Counted from the first letter of the stretch, positions 47,035 through 57,063 are shown. The stretch is 64,000 nucleotides of DNA from Leptospira sp. WS58.C1 (GCF_040833995.1 NZ_CP162137.1:1267001-1331000); one strand, 5' to 3'. Notes: generated by a model from the sequence alone, not told the origin. Made by a program: numbers and translations.

Positions 47035-48183
47035 TCAGAATGGATCCTCAAATTTAGGGTTGGCGATAAATTCCGTGTCCGTCAGGCTTTTTAGGAATTC
47101 CACCAGATCCTGTTTTTCGGATTCGGATAATGAAAAGTTTCTTACAAAAACGTCCCGATTCGGATTCGTAGTTCCGTCACCTGTCCCTCCGTTTGTATAA
47201 TGGTTGATCACAGACAATAAGTCCGGAATTGAACCGTCATGCATGTAAGGTGCGGTGAGTTCCACATTTCTGAGAGAAGGCGCCCTGAATTTTCCACGAT
47301 CCGACTCCTGGAAGGTGAATTCATAGAGTCCACCGTTCGGACTTACGAATCGGGAAGAATCCAACCCGTTATTATGAAACGTAACTTCTTCGAATACTGT
47401 TCCCGTATGAAGGACGGTATCCGTAAAATTAAAACCGCCATGGCAGTGGAAACATTCCGCTCTTTCTCCGAAAAATAGGTTTTTCCCTCGGATCGCAGAA
47501 GCGCTTAGGGCGGAAAGATCTCCTGCTTGGTATTTATCATAAGCGGAGTTTCCGGATATAAGCGTTCGTTGGAAACTGGACAATGCTTTCGTAATATTTA
47601 ATACGCTAAATGGGTTCTGGTCGTTCGGGAATGCCGCCTTAAATTTTGAAACATAATCAGGATCATTTTGTAATCTTTCCAACAAAAGATCTTCTCTGTC
47701 TTTCATTCCAAGTTCCACAGGATTGTCCCCAAACATAGGGACTCTTGCCTGATCTTCCAATTTTTTTAAGAGGGGATTCGCCCAAGTTTGCCTGAGGTTA
47801 TATGCAACGTTGGAGAGATGTTGGGCATTCCTCGGATGAGATTGTCCTGTGGAGCCGACGGAAACGACCAATCCGTCGGTAAACGCATCCGCCTGCTTGT
47901 GACAACTACCGCAGGATTGGGTTTCGTTTTCGGACAATCTTGTATCGTAAAACAAAAACCTACCTAACTCGACTTTCTCCACAGTGATCGGATTATCACT
48001 CGGAACTTTCGGCTTGGGAAAACCGGCGGGAAGATTCCATGTATAAGGAGTTCCTTCGGATGGAGAAGTTCCTAAGAGCAAAAGTATACCTTCCGATCCG
48101 GAACTTTTTTCCTTCTCCAATCCCAATTGTGTACATTGGAGAAAGAGAAGAAATAATAAAGAAAACGTAATATATTTATTCAT
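47035..48183 (-). CDS. mbnH: MbnH-like di-haem cytochrome c peroxidase-family protein
   Basis: A 382-residue protein from the ATG at 48183, with a CCGGAG site. The N-terminus is a lipoprotein signal (LLFLQC, Cys17). Two haem c motifs, CGSCH (91-95) and CFHCH (244-248), and a distal-ligand type APYMHDGS match the bacterial di-haem peroxidase superfamily. Next to an MbnP gene it fits MbnH, which in methanotrophs oxidises a tryptophan of MbnP to kynurenine to build a copper site. It should be anchored on the periplasmic side of a membrane. The assignment to MbnH rather than a plain cytochrome c peroxidase rests on the neighbour. Confidence 0.82.
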   Translation of the reverse strand: MNKYITFSLLFLLFLQCTQLGLEKEKSSGSEGILLLLGTSPSEGTPYTWNLPAGFPKPKVPSDNPITVEKVELGRFLFYDTRLSENETQSCGSCHKQADAFTDGLVVSVGSTGQSHPRNAQHLSNVAYNLRQTWANPLLKKLEDQARVPMFGDNPVELGMKDREDLLLERLQNDPDYVSKFKAAFPNDQNPFSVLNITKALSSFQRTLISGNSAYDKYQAGDLSALSASAIRGKNLFFGERAECFHCHGGFNFTDTVLHTGTVFEEVTFHNNGLDSSRFVSPNGGLYEFTFQESDRGKFRAPSLRNVELTAPYMHDGSIPDLLSVINHYTNGGTGDGTTNPNRDVFVRNFSLSESEKQDLVEFLKSLTDTEFIANPKFEDPF

Positions 48184-48231
48184 AAAATACTCCGGTTTCG
48201 GCATGAATGACCGAAACCATCGTTATCGTTC

Positions 48232-49152
48232 TTACTTGGATACTACCGCAAATACGGTTTGGGCAACGGATCCTGCGTTTCCGGTGGAATAGTCCAAACC
48301 GAAATTAGGATAAACGGTGGAACAGTTACTATCCATCGCTCCCATGGAATGGCAGGATAGGCTTCCTGAGCTGATATCCCAGCCGGCGACCGCTTTTTTG
48401 AGATCGAATTGGATCTTTTGTGTATAAGGATTAAATCCTTCGGTTGGAGTTATTTCGATTACGGAACGATTCGAATTCGTACAGGTATAAACTCCTCCCG
48501 ATTCCGAGCAGCCCGTCGATCCAATATGCAAAACCGCTGCGTTTCCTAACGTTGCAGCGTCGTTGGATAAAAATTCTCCTACGAAAAATCTATACCCCAT
48601 AGTCCATCCCCAGGTGAGTCCTGAAATGTTCAAAGGGCTAGGTGCATTGTTATAATCTATATGATTGAGAGTTTCCGGAACTCCGACGGTGAATCGTACG
48701 GTTTTATAGGTTTTATTTTCTACCGAAGTTTGGACAAAATTATTGGTTTCGGCTGTTCCACTACAGCTTCCTTTACCATTTTCGAAATCCAAAAGAGTAA
48801 CCCCACCATACTGCCAAATGCCCGTATTAGGAACGTCTAAATCGACCACATTGTCGTTTTGATCCACTAATTCGAATTCCGAAACGTAGAATCTCAGATC
48901 TTTTAGACCGATAGGCATTACTCCCGCTACGTGTTGGATGGTGACGGAACTGGATTGAGAATCTCCGTGGCCGGAAATATCTTCTCCGCAATCGGCATTG
49001 CTATCGCCTACGACAGCGCTGAATTGGATCCCTTGTTGTTGGGCTGTCAGCGCTGCAAGGGCGAGCATTGTATTGTTCGAGCCGGAAGATCCGTCGCAAG
49101 CGACGAATATGATAAATAATGCCGCAATAGCGGATCTATATAAATATTTCAT
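48232..49152 (-). CDS. mbnP: MbnP-like copper-binding lipoprotein
   Basis: A 306-residue protein from the ATG at 49152 (CAGGAG site). The lipobox is IFVAC (Cys19). Family features (MbnP, also known from TIGR04052-type proteins) are the early VGDSNADCGED, the LKDLRFYVSEFELVDQNDNVV block, VPETLNHIDYNNAPSPLN and the tryptophan motif LTWGWTMGYRFF (Trp181 and Trp183). One Trp of this motif is a candidate for MbnH-driven conversion to kynurenine. The protein should bind copper in the periplasm or on the surface. mbnH follows 48 bp downstream. Confidence 0.82.
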   Translation of the reverse strand: MKYLYRSAIAALFIIFVACDGSSGSNNTMLALAALTAQQQGIQFSAVVGDSNADCGEDISGHGDSQSSSVTIQHVAGVMPIGLKDLRFYVSEFELVDQNDNVVDLDVPNTGIWQYGGVTLLDFENGKGSCSGTAETNNFVQTSVENKTYKTVRFTVGVPETLNHIDYNNAPSPLNISGLTWGWTMGYRFFVGEFLSNDAATLGNAAVLHIGSTGCSESGGVYTCTNSNRSVIEITPTEGFNPYTQKIQFDLKKAVAGWDISSGSLSCHSMGAMDSNCSTVYPNFGLDYSTGNAGSVAQTVFAVVSK

Positions 49153-49201
49153 AATATTCTCCTGAGGAAAGTATTTCACTTTCCGATTTTTCGTATAATA
49201 G

Positions 49202-49229
49202 CCGTCCGGATTAGCGATTATTTGGACGG
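49202..49229. promoter_or_regulatory. Inverted repeat upstream of mbnP
   Basis: CCGTCC (49202-49207) and GGACGG (49224-49229) form a spaced dyad in the 135-bp gap before mbnP, next to a TATTAT that could be the -10 box on the minus strand. This is a candidate operator or hairpin; no T-run follows, so it is not a normal terminator. Confidence 0.35.
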
Positions 49230-49287
49230 ATTATAAGCTTGAGGATAAAGGTTCCCCTTGCTTCCTCGTTCGAGGTTTAGGAAAAGT

Positions 49288-49734
49288 TTAGGAGAATCGA
49301 GGGGGTCGTTCTAGATCGAAGGAAACAATAACTCCGGAATCCTCTTGGATCCGACCTAAAAGTTCTGAGTCCAAGGTTTGAGGAGCGATGTTTTCCAATT
49401 TGGAATAAGTGAAAAATTGAGTGCAGATGGTCCCGCTTAAATAAGAAGCCTTATCTTTCGCTTTTTTACAGGCGCATTTATGTGCCTCGCCAGATTTTGC
49501 GGAATGACAGTCAGGGAGGGAAGAAGGTTTAGAATTGGAATGATCTTCTCCGGCATCCGCCAATTTAGAAGAGAATCTTTGGTCCTCGGAAGCGGAGTGT
49601 TTTTCTTTTTGGCTACCGTGATTACAATGGCAAAGTTTGATCTCCCCGGCGAGCATTCCGCAGAACCAACCGCTTCCGAAAACCAGGCTTTGGAAAAGGA
49701 AACATTGGGTGAGAATGATGGATATCGTTTTCAT
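49288..49734 (-). CDS. Cys/His-rich secreted protein upstream of mbnP
   Basis: A 148-residue protein; the ATG at 49734 overlaps the stop of the STAS gene (ATGA), and the longer open frame upstream is a shadow. A signal peptide (ISIILTQCFLFQSLVFG) is followed by metal-site-like motifs: LCHCNHGSQ, SLPDCHSAK, EAHKCACKKAK. This resembles short copper- or zinc-binding exported proteins. The C-terminal third is ordinary. Position before the MbnPH genes suggests a linked role in copper binding or sensing, which is inference. Confidence 0.6.
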   Translation of the reverse strand: MKTISIILTQCFLFQSLVFGSGWFCGMLAGEIKLCHCNHGSQKEKHSASEDQRFSSKLADAGEDHSNSKPSSLPDCHSAKSGEAHKCACKKAKDKASYLSGTICTQFFTYSKLENIAPQTLDSELLGRIQEDSGVIVSFDLERPPRFS

Positions 49735-50042
49735 TGAAGGGAGATTTTCAGTCGATTCAGAACGGTTTTGAGTCCTTCGCTGGTTTTGATTTCCACCGGG
49801 ACTCCTTTCGTTTTTAATTCCGCTAATAGTTTTAAGATCCGATTCAAGATCAGAGAGGGGATGGCCACTACGTTTTCCAGATCCAACTCCACAACTACCG
49901 GTTGTATTTCTTGGATCTTTTGTAGGATCAGACCAATTTCTTCCGTTTCGACAGAACATACGTTCCGAACAAAAACGACTCTAAATCGTTTTTTTTCAGC
50001 GTATACATGTGTCTCTGTAAACTGGATTGCAGAAGAAGTCAT
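49731..50042 (-). CDS. STAS-domain protein (anti-sigma-factor-antagonist-like)
   Basis: A 103-residue cytoplasmic protein. The VVVELDLENVVAIPSLILNRILKLLAELKTKGVPVEIKTS segment has the beta-helix order of STAS domains, in which a Ser after the central strand (here Ser63 in IPSL) is the usual phosphorylation site. STAS proteins switch sigma factors or stressosome-like modules. The partner kinase is not adjacent. It lies between icmF and the Cys-rich gene, with the latter overlapping by ATGA. Confidence 0.65.
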   Translation of the reverse strand: MTSSAIQFTETHVYAEKKRFRVVFVRNVCSVETEEIGLILQKIQEIQPVVVELDLENVVAIPSLILNRILKLLAELKTKGVPVEIKTSEGLKTVLNRLKISLQ

Positions 50043-50124
50043 GGTCTTGGACCAAATTTTCTACCATGAAATCCTAAGGGAAACAAAAAAAGATACTTCG
50101 AATTGATTTGTATCACATAGTCGG

Positions 50125-53100
50125 TCACATACTTCTTCTGTATTGGCCACCAACTTCGTAGAGAGAATGGGTCATTTGTCCCAAAGAACAGACCTTTCCT
50201 GCTTCTATTAGGGCCTCAAAACCGTTCTTTCCGGAAAGACAGGCGGATTGCAGATCCTTTAAGGCGTTAGCTGAATCTACTTGGTTCCTGGATTGGAATG
50301 CTTCCAACTCTCTGATCTGTGCCTTTTTTTCTTCCTCGGTAGAGCGGATCACTTCTTCCGGAAGAATGGTGGGAGACCCATCTTTGCCCAAAAAAGTATT
50401 CACTCCTATAACCGGTATTTCTCCCGCATGTTTTCTGTGTTCATACTCCAGAGATTCTTCTTGGATCTTATTTCTCTGGTACATTCTTTCCATTGCACCG
50501 AGAACTCCGCCTCTTTCGGAGATACGTCGGAACTCGGACAAGATCGCCTCTTCCACAAGATCGGAGAGATCATTTATAATAAAGGAGCCTTGGAGAGGAT
50601 TTTCGTTTTTTGCAAGGCCCAATTCTCTATTGATAATAAGTTGAATTGCCATCGCTCTTCTCACGGATTCTTCTGTCGGAGTGGTGATCGCTTCGTCATA
50701 CGCGTTCGTATGTAAACTATTGCAGTTGTCGTAGATTGCGTATAATGCTTGTAAAGTGGTTCTTATATCGTTGAAAGCGATCTCTTGTGCGTGTAAAGAA
50801 CGACCGGAAGTCTGAATATGATATTTTAACATTTGGGAACGTTCCGATCCGCCGTATTTGTATTTCATACTTTTAGCCCAGATCTTACGTGCGACTCTTC
50901 CGATCACCGCATATTCAGGATCGATCCCATTGGAAAAGAAGAAGGAAAGGTTCGGAGCAAAATCGTCTATCTTCATTCCTCGGGAGAGATAATATTCTAC
51001 GAATGTAAATCCGTTTGCCAACGTGAATGCAACCTGAGTGATAGGATTGGCTCCCGCTTCGGCAATATGATATCCGGAAATGGAAACGGAATAGAAATTA
51101 CGCACTTTATTCCAGATAAAATATTCCTGGATATCCCCCATTAGTTTTAACGCAAACTCGGTGGAGAAAATGCAGGTATTCTGTGCCTGATCTTCTTTTA
51201 AAATATCCGCCTGCACTGTTCCACGCACGGAAGAAAGAGTTTCTTTTTTTATCTTTTCGTAAATTTCCTTAGGCAGGATCTTATCGCCGGTGGTCCCTAA
51301 AAGAAGAAGCCCCAAACCGTCGTTTCCTTTCGGGATCTCTCCTTTATATTGCGGGATCGGAACTCCTTTTTTGGAATAGATCTCCGCAAGTTTGGATTTT
51401 GCCTCTTCTACTTTTCCCTCTGCACGAATATACTTCTCGCAGGTTTGGTCTATTGCGGTATTCAAGAAGAAGGATAGAAGCATCGGTGCCGGTCCGTTAA
51501 TCGTCATAGATACGGAAGTGCTCGGACTACAAAGATCAAAACCGGAATAGAGTTTTTTAGCGTCGTCCAGAGTTGCGATACTTACTCCTGAGTTTCCGAT
51601 CTTGCCGTAAATATCGGGACGAAGCCCGGGGTCTTCCCCATACAAAGTGACAGAATCGAAAGCAGTGCTCAAACGATGGGCGGGCATTCCATGGCTCACA
51701 TAATGGAATCTGGCGTTCGTTCGTTCCGGTCCACCCTCTCCTGCGAACATACGTGTCGGATCTTCTCCCGTTCTTTTAAAAGGAAAAACTCCCGCTGCAA
51801 AAGGGAATTCTCCAGGGAAATTCTCCGTGTAGGACCATTTTACGATCTCTCCCCAGTTGCGGAATTTCGGAACGGAAACCTTCGGGATATTCAGATTACT
51901 TAACGATTTTGTAAAATTTTCTACCTTGATCTCTTTGTCCCGGACCTTATATGCGAAAAATTCCCCGGAATATTTTTCCAGTTTGGAATCCCATTCTTTC
52001 AGGATCTTTTTGGTGTCCGGATGAAGTTCCGCTTCTCTTTTGGAATATTCCTCTTCTAGATCGGATACGTTTTTTCCTCTTTCTTTTAATACCTCTATGG
52101 TACCTTTGATCCTGTACAATACTTCCGCGGTTTCGGATTCTTTTTTGACGAAGTTCTCGTATTTCTCGCATTCTTCCGCGATCTCTGCTAAATATCTTTG
52201 TCTGTCAGGGGGAATGATATGGATCTTTTGACTTGTTTCCGTGCTGGAATCAAAATTGGACTTCCAACCTAGACCGAATTTTTGATTTAAAGAGTCGATC
52301 AATGCAACATACAGATTGTTAGTCCCTGGATCGTTGAATTGAGAAGCGATCGTCCCGAAAACGGGCATCTTTTCCGGAGTCTGGTCGAATAATTTTCTGG
52401 ATCTTTGGAATTGTTTTTGAACGTCCCTGATTGCGTCTAACGCTCCTCTTTTATCACATTTGTTGACTGCAATTAGATCTGCGTAATCGATCATGTCGAT
52501 CTTTTCCAGCTGGGTAGCGGCACCGAATTCAGGGGTCATAACATAAAGAGAAAGATCCGACACTTCCGTGATCTCGGAATCGCTTTGTCCGATCCCGGCG
52601 GTTTCAACGATAACTAAGTCGAATTCGGAACTCTTGAGAACGTCCAAACTTTTTTTAACATTTCGGTTCAGCGCGATATTCGCTTCTCTCGTGGCAAAGG
52701 ATCTCATGTAAACTCTTGGGTGCGAGATCGAGTTCATTCTGATCCTATCTCCTAAAAGTGCACCCCCCGTTTTTCTTTTGGAAGGATCGACGGAGATGAT
52801 TGCTACCGTTTTGTCTTCGAAATCGTGGATGAACCTTCTTACAAGTTCGTCCGTAAGAGAAGACTTTCCTGCTCCTCCGGTTCCGGTGATCCCTAAAACC
52901 GGGATGGTCTTTTTTGAGATCGGAAAATCCAATTTTTTAGGATCAACTTTTTTCGGATCATTTTCCGAAGATTCCACTAAGGAAATGGATTCTGCGATGG
53001 CGATCGGATTTTTTTTACGGATCTCTGAGAACAGATTCCCGTTAAATCTATGAGGCGGAATAAAATCAGATTTTTGTAATAGATCGTTGATCATTCCCTG

Positions 53101-53493
53101 CAGGCCCAAGGAGCGTCCATCGTCGGGAGAGTATATTTTAGAAACCCCATAAGCTTCCAGCTCTTGGATCTCGGAAGGAAGAATAGTCCCTCCGCCTCCA
53201 CCGAATACTTTGATATGAGAACTTCCTTTTTCTTTTAAAAGATCTATCATATATTTGAAATATTCTACATGACCGCCTTGATAACTTGTTACGGCGATCC
53301 CTTGCACATCTTCCTGTATGGCACAGTCTACGATCTCTTGGACGGATCGATTATGACCTAAATGAACCACTTCCGCCCCGGAGGATTGGAGTATTCTTCT
53401 CATGATATTGATGGAAGCATCATGGCCGTCAAAAAGGGATGCGGCAGTCACAAATTTTAATTTATTACGGGGGATGTATACTTCCGGTTCCAT
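50125..53493 (-). CDS. icmF: Fused isobutyryl-CoA mutase IcmF
   Basis: A 1122-residue B12-dependent enzyme interconverting isobutyryl- and n-butyryl-CoA (or related acyl-CoAs). Domain order matches IcmF. First is a cobalamin-binding domain ([15 protein letters not shown], with His24 as the lower ligand). A MeaI-like GTPase chaperone follows ([16 protein letters not shown] near 200, later VNKCDKRGA). Then comes the mutase barrel ([41 protein letters not shown]). The length is typical. It has an AGGAG site and a palindromic candidate operator about 70 bp upstream. It runs towards the STAS gene with an 82-bp gap. Confidence 0.95.
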   Translation of the reverse strand: MEPEVYIPRNKLKFVTAASLFDGHDASINIMRRILQSSGAEVVHLGHNRSVQEIVDCAIQEDVQGIAVTSYQGGHVEYFKYMIDLLKEKGSSHIKVFGGGGGTILPSEIQELEAYGVSKIYSPDDGRSLGLQGMINDLLQKSDFIPPHRFNGNLFSEIRKKNPIAIAESISLVESSENDPKKVDPKKLDFPISKKTIPVLGITGTGGAGKSSLTDELVRRFIHDFEDKTVAIISVDPSKRKTGGALLGDRIRMNSISHPRVYMRSFATREANIALNRNVKKSLDVLKSSEFDLVIVETAGIGQSDSEITEVSDLSLYVMTPEFGAATQLEKIDMIDYADLIAVNKCDKRGALDAIRDVQKQFQRSRKLFDQTPEKMPVFGTIASQFNDPGTNNLYVALIDSLNQKFGLGWKSNFDSSTETSQKIHIIPPDRQRYLAEIAEECEKYENFVKKESETAEVLYRIKGTIEVLKERGKNVSDLEEEYSKREAELHPDTKKILKEWDSKLEKYSGEFFAYKVRDKEIKVENFTKSLSNLNIPKVSVPKFRNWGEIVKWSYTENFPGEFPFAAGVFPFKRTGEDPTRMFAGEGGPERTNARFHYVSHGMPAHRLSTAFDSVTLYGEDPGLRPDIYGKIGNSGVSIATLDDAKKLYSGFDLCSPSTSVSMTINGPAPMLLSFFLNTAIDQTCEKYIRAEGKVEEAKSKLAEIYSKKGVPIPQYKGEIPKGNDGLGLLLLGTTGDKILPKEIYEKIKKETLSSVRGTVQADILKEDQAQNTCIFSTEFALKLMGDIQEYFIWNKVRNFYSVSISGYHIAEAGANPITQVAFTLANGFTFVEYYLSRGMKIDDFAPNLSFFFSNGIDPEYAVIGRVARKIWAKSMKYKYGGSERSQMLKYHIQTSGRSLHAQEIAFNDIRTTLQALYAIYDNCNSLHTNAYDEAITTPTEESVRRAMAIQLIINRELGLAKNENPLQGSFIINDLSDLVEEAILSEFRRISERGGVLGAMERMYQRNKIQEESLEYEHRKHAGEIPVIGVNTFLGKDGSPTILPEEVIRSTEEEKKAQIRELEAFQSRNQVDSANALKDLQSACLSGKNGFEALIEAGKVCSLGQMTHSLYEVGGQYRRSM

Positions 53494-53558
53494 TATATTC
53501 TCCTAATGTTCAAGCCTGGGTAAAATTTAACCGAACTTTGTTTGTTTTGTAGTTGGGA

Positions 53559-53570
53559 GAACGATCGTTC
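53559..53570. promoter_or_regulatory. Perfect palindrome upstream of icmF, candidate TetR-type operator
   Basis: GAACGATCGTTC is a perfect 12-bp palindrome 66 bp before the icmF start, overlapping a possible -35 (TTGAAC on the minus strand). The shape matches operators of TetR-family regulators of acyl-CoA metabolism. No regulator gene lies nearby. Confidence 0.4.
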
Positions 53571-53841
53571 AATAAATTCCATCTATATATCTATCATGCA
53601 TACGAATCAGAATCTAGCAACCTTGATTTTTGGATAGGGGTTTGGGGAAGTCTTAAGGAATTCCAAAGTTTCAAGCAAATCCAATGTAGGAACTCAAACA
53701 ATAGTCACAAATTGTTCATTAGATATTTTATAAATGGCCTCCAATTTTTAAAAATCGAATGTTCTAAAAACCAAAAGAAGAGAGAAATCCGGAAAAGAAT
53801 TCATTTTGCGTTTAAAACCGAAACTTTATATGTTCGTTTTT
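53571..53841. other. Gene-free spacer between icmF and the PAP2 gene
   Basis: AT-rich sequence with one member of the short palindrome family, ATGTAGGAACTCAAAC (from about 53684). The PAP2 promoter should be here but is not clear to me. A reading frame from 53553 to 53852 has no ribosome site or recognisable product. Confidence 0.4.
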
Positions 53842-54810
53842 ATGACAGATAGTTTCCTTTGGAAAGAGATCTTATTCTCTAACTCGCCTTTAGAGGCTCT
53901 TCATATTTCCGTTTTAAAATTCGTATTGGATCCTTTCACAATTTTGTTCCATTATTTGGGATCTTCTCTCTTTTTTATGGCCTTGGTCTCTTTGATCTAT
54001 CTTTGTATGGATCGTAAGATAGGGCTAAGGATGACTTTGGGGCTGCTCATCGCAGGAATTGTGAATGGAGTTTTTAAGGCCCTTCTTACAATGCCTAGAC
54101 CGATCGGTTTACCTTTTCCCTCCGAGCTTGGTATCATGGAAGGTTCATACGGATTTCCATCCGGACATGTGCAGACTGCTGTGGTTTTATACGGAACATT
54201 ATTTTTGCATGTACGAATTCGTTGGGTGAGGATCCTCACCGTGTTTTTGATCTTATTCATGCCGATTTCTAGAATGTATGCGGGACTTCATTTTTTGGGG
54301 GATACCTTAGGCGGTTTCACTTTAGGAATACTTATACTTTTGGGATTGGAATTCTGGTTCTCAAAAGATCCGGAAATTTTAGAGGCTAGTTTTACCGGAA
54401 CTTCTCCGGACCAAAAAAGACTAAAGTCGCTTGTACTTTTCATTTTAGCTTTCACCGTGCCTAGCGTTCTTCTACATGACCCAAGCCAACCGGAATCCAC
54501 CAACAAATCTTGGGAGCAGGTGATCTCTTCTGCGGGTGCACTTGCAGGTTTCGGGATCGGGATTTTGTACAACAAGAGGGCAGGGTTGGATTGGAAATCA
54601 GTCGATTCTTGGATCGTATTTTTAGTCCGAGTTGCTGTGATTATTCTTGGGATCTTGGTCTTTTATTTGGTCCTCGGAAAAATTCTCTCTTCTCTATTCG
54701 GGGAAAATCCGGTTGCCAGATACTTTAAGTATGGGATCGTGTGTTACTATATTGGCCATCTCGCTCCCATTCTTTTAAAAAGAATACGCGGAGGCATCTA
54801 TCTGACTTAA
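53842..54810 (+). CDS. PAP2-family membrane phosphatase
   Basis: I take the ATG at 53842 (322 residues); the frame is open from a TTG at 53806 and another ATG lies at 53830. The three PAP2 signature pieces are present: KALLTMPRP (KX6RP), YGFPSGHVQTA (PSGH) and SRMYAGLHFLGDTLGG (SRX5HX3D). About eight membrane helices. The family dephosphorylates lipid phosphates such as undecaprenyl pyrophosphate or phosphatidate. The C-terminal half has extra helices beyond the core. It is followed after 4 bp by a flippase gene, which favours a role in lipid-carrier recycling for surface glycans. Confidence 0.85.
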   Translation: MTDSFLWKEILFSNSPLEALHISVLKFVLDPFTILFHYLGSSLFFMALVSLIYLCMDRKIGLRMTLGLLIAGIVNGVFKALLTMPRPIGLPFPSELGIMEGSYGFPSGHVQTAVVLYGTLFLHVRIRWVRILTVFLILFMPISRMYAGLHFLGDTLGGFTLGILILLGLEFWFSKDPEILEASFTGTSPDQKRLKSLVLFILAFTVPSVLLHDPSQPESTNKSWEQVISSAGALAGFGIGILYNKRAGLDWKSVDSWIVFLVRVAVIILGILVFYLVLGKILSSLFGENPVARYFKYGIVCYYIGHLAPILLKRIRGGIYLT

Positions 54811-54814
54811 CTTC

Positions 54815-56110
54815 ATGCTTCGCCTTGGATCCTCTTTACAATTCATTTCCGAAAGTTTTGGAAGATTACGCACCTCCGGATTCATACGCAGCTTTTTTTC
54901 AGTAGGGTTTTCCAAGGTTGTAGCCTCCCTACTGAATTTTATCTTCATGGTTTATTCCGTTCGGATCTTGAGTAAGAATGAGAACGGTATCTTCCAATAT
55001 TACTCCGGATTTTTGCCTGTACTTTTAGCAGTGGCTGAATTCGGATTGCCTACCGCTTTGGTACGATTTCTTTCTCCTATGACCGAAGACAAACGTAAGA
55101 TCGGAGTGCTTCTCGCTTCTTCTCTTTGGGTAAAATGGGTCGCATTATTCCTTTTGGTGTTTGTTACCGGCGTTGCGGTGTATTTTTTAAAGGAGAATGC
55201 ACTCGCAGCTTTCCTTTTGGTATTCGGTAGCTTTGTTCTTTCTTTCAATTCCTATTTCGAAAGTATATTTGTTTCTTTCGGACAATATCATGCACTATCC
55301 ATTTGGTATCCGCTTCCGAACTTGATCCGAATTTTGATCCTCTATTTAGCGGATCAATTTTCGGATCATGCCTTAGGGCATTTGGACATACTTGGGATCT
55401 TCTCCGTTGCCCCCGTTTTTACGATCGTATTATTTTTCTTTTTATTTCCTAGAGGGAAACTACATTGGGCAGGAGACAAGGAGGATGTCCGACAACAAAC
55501 CAAAGAACTTATCTCCTTCAACCGTTATGCGTTTTTAGCTTCTTTGTTTGCTATCGTCTCGGATAGAATGGAACTTTTTTTCCTGAACAAATACCATTCG
55601 AATGAGGCAGTGGCCGCATACGGTGTCGCTTTACAACCTTTTAGTGGATTTGTGATCCTATTTTCCGTTTTGAATTCCATGATCTATCCTAAACTTTCAA
55701 GAATGACGGAAAATAAGGAATTCACCAATTATTTAGGTAAATCCATTTTAGTCGCAGTAGTATTTGCGTTGGCATTAGGGCCTTGGGTGTTTCTGGGAGA
55801 TTGGGTTTTTTCCGCATTATTTTCCGGGAAATATCCCGAATCCGTTCCCGTATTCCAATTATTGTATCCGAATTATCTTTTTCAATTGGTGTTTTCACCG
55901 TTAGGTATGGCCTTATTTGCGTTAGGACAACCTAGATTACTTGCAATTCTTGCATTAGTGAGATTGATCTTCGGATTAATTTTGGACAATCTTCTGATCC
56001 CTGAATACGGGACAATGGGAGCGGCAGGAGCGTTTTTTTTGGGACAAATCCCTTCTTGGTTTTTGCTCAGCGGTTATTTTTTAGCGTATTACAAACCATC
56101 CGCCAAGTAG
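54815..56110 (+). CDS. Wzx-type polysaccharide flippase
   Basis: A 431-residue membrane protein with about twelve helices, of the oligosaccharide flippase (MOP/Wzx) superfamily. It would flip lipid-linked glycan units across the inner membrane. Typical features are the N-terminal SVGFSKVVASLLNFIFMVYSVRILSKNENGIFQYYSG and the helix-4 motif EFGLPTALVRF. The middle SDRMELFFLNKYHSNEAVAAYGVALQPF segment is also characteristic. It shares an operon with the PAP2 phosphatase. Its stop codon lies in the left arm of the terminator palindrome at 56108-56145. Confidence 0.82.
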   Translation: MLRLGSSLQFISESFGRLRTSGFIRSFFSVGFSKVVASLLNFIFMVYSVRILSKNENGIFQYYSGFLPVLLAVAEFGLPTALVRFLSPMTEDKRKIGVLLASSLWVKWVALFLLVFVTGVAVYFLKENALAAFLLVFGSFVLSFNSYFESIFVSFGQYHALSIWYPLPNLIRILILYLADQFSDHALGHLDILGIFSVAPVFTIVLFFFLFPRGKLHWAGDKEDVRQQTKELISFNRYAFLASLFAIVSDRMELFFLNKYHSNEAVAAYGVALQPFSGFVILFSVLNSMIYPKLSRMTENKEFTNYLGKSILVAVVFALALGPWVFLGDWVFSALFSGKYPESVPVFQLLYPNYLFQLVFSPLGMALFALGQPRLLAILALVRLIFGLILDNLLIPEYGTMGAAGAFFLGQIPSWFLLSGYFLAYYKPSAK

Positions 56111-56145
56111 GATGGAATATTCTAATATAAGAATATTCTATCCTA
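56108..56145. terminator. Bidirectional palindrome between convergent genes
   Basis: TAGGATGGAATATTCT (56108-56123) and AGAATATTCTATCCTA (56130-56145), with one mismatch and a 6-base loop. It includes the TAG of the flippase gene and lies 12 bp from the end of the convergent gene, so it could end both transcripts. Confidence 0.6.
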
Positions 56146-56157
56146 CCAATGGATCGA

Positions 56158-57063
56158 TTAAGCCTGCTTTTGCTTTACTTCCGATTTTTGGAGTTTCTTT
56201 ACGAATGTGACTTGGTTTCCCTTATCGTTATAAGAAAGAGAATCCACATTCATACGGACTAAAAAGATTCCTCTCCCCGAAAGTTGGCTTGCATTCGGAT
56301 CTTGCACCGGGTCCGGAACCCTTGCAGGATCGAAACCGTCTCCTCCATCTTCCAAGATCACAGTTACTCTTGTGTCGTCATAATCCACTTCTACCTTAAT
56401 CCATTCTTCCTTGGATTCGCAGATCTTGTCCACGTAAGAGAAGTAATCGTTCTCTTGGAACATCAACTCTTGTTTTTGGTGATAGTTGATACGAGCGCAA
56501 CCATGTTCGATTGCGTTACCAATCAATTCATACAAAGCCACTTTTAAAGAAAGTTGGTCCTCGCTATGTAGGTTGGGAAGATGCGAGAGAGATTTCAGGA
56601 TCAAATGAACGTATTGGTTTAGATTGCCAAGCCTGGGAAGAAGTGCGAACTTCTGTCTGGATTCCCGGACTTGGAACATCCTTTTGTCAACAAGGTCCTT
56701 GCCCGCATAAAATAGATTCTTAAATCTTAAGAGAGAGTAACGGATCGCCTCCATCCGGAAAGGTTTTAGGAAAAAATCCACTGCTCCCAATCGAAGGGCA
56801 TTGATGGAGATTTGGATGTCCTGATTTCCTGTGATGACGATAAAAGGAGTATCCACTCCTTTTTCCCTCAATTTAGTGATGAACTCTATACCGTTCATCC
56901 TTGGAAGGCGAATATCGGTGATGATCAGATCGAAAGTTTCCGATTCGGCTAAGGTTAAGCCCTGTTCCGCGGTTCCGGCCAGAACTAGTTCGTATTCGCT
57001 GCCGAAAATTTCCTGAAACAGATCTCGGATAACTTCTTCGTCATCAACGAAAAGGATTTTCAT
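56158..57063 (-). CDS. Response regulator fused to an RsbW-like kinase domain
   Basis: A 301-residue cytoplasmic protein. The receiver domain (1-120) has VDDEE, phosphoacceptor Asp50 (IITDIRLPRMNG), Thr of VITGN and Lys of FFLKPF. After a helical linker comes an HATPase_c_2 domain of the anti-sigma-factor kinase type: N box VALYELIGNAIEHG, G1 box ILEDGGDGFDP and G2 box LSGRGIFLVR. The product may therefore turn two-component phosphorylation into Ser/Thr phosphorylation of a STAS protein. The STAS protein at 49731 is a possible but unproven target. Confidence 0.88.
   Translation of the reverse strand: MKILFVDDEEVIRDLFQEIFGSEYELVLAGTAEQGLTLAESETFDLIITDIRLPRMNGIEFITKLREKGVDTPFIVITGNQDIQISINALRLGAVDFFLKPFRMEAIRYSLLRFKNLFYAGKDLVDKRMFQVRESRQKFALLPRLGNLNQYVHLILKSLSHLPNLHSEDQLSLKVALYELIGNAIEHGCARINYHQKQELMFQENDYFSYVDKICESKEEWIKVEVDYDDTRVTVILEDGGDGFDPARVPDPVQDPNASQLSGRGIFLVRMNVDSLSYNDKGNQVTFVKKLQKSEVKQKQA

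Noticed and set aside
49735..49959. Longer start for the Cys-rich gene
   Set aside because: The extra 75 residues are antisense-like low-complexity sequence overlapping the STAS gene in another frame; the ATGA-coupled ATG at 49734 gives a proper signal peptide.
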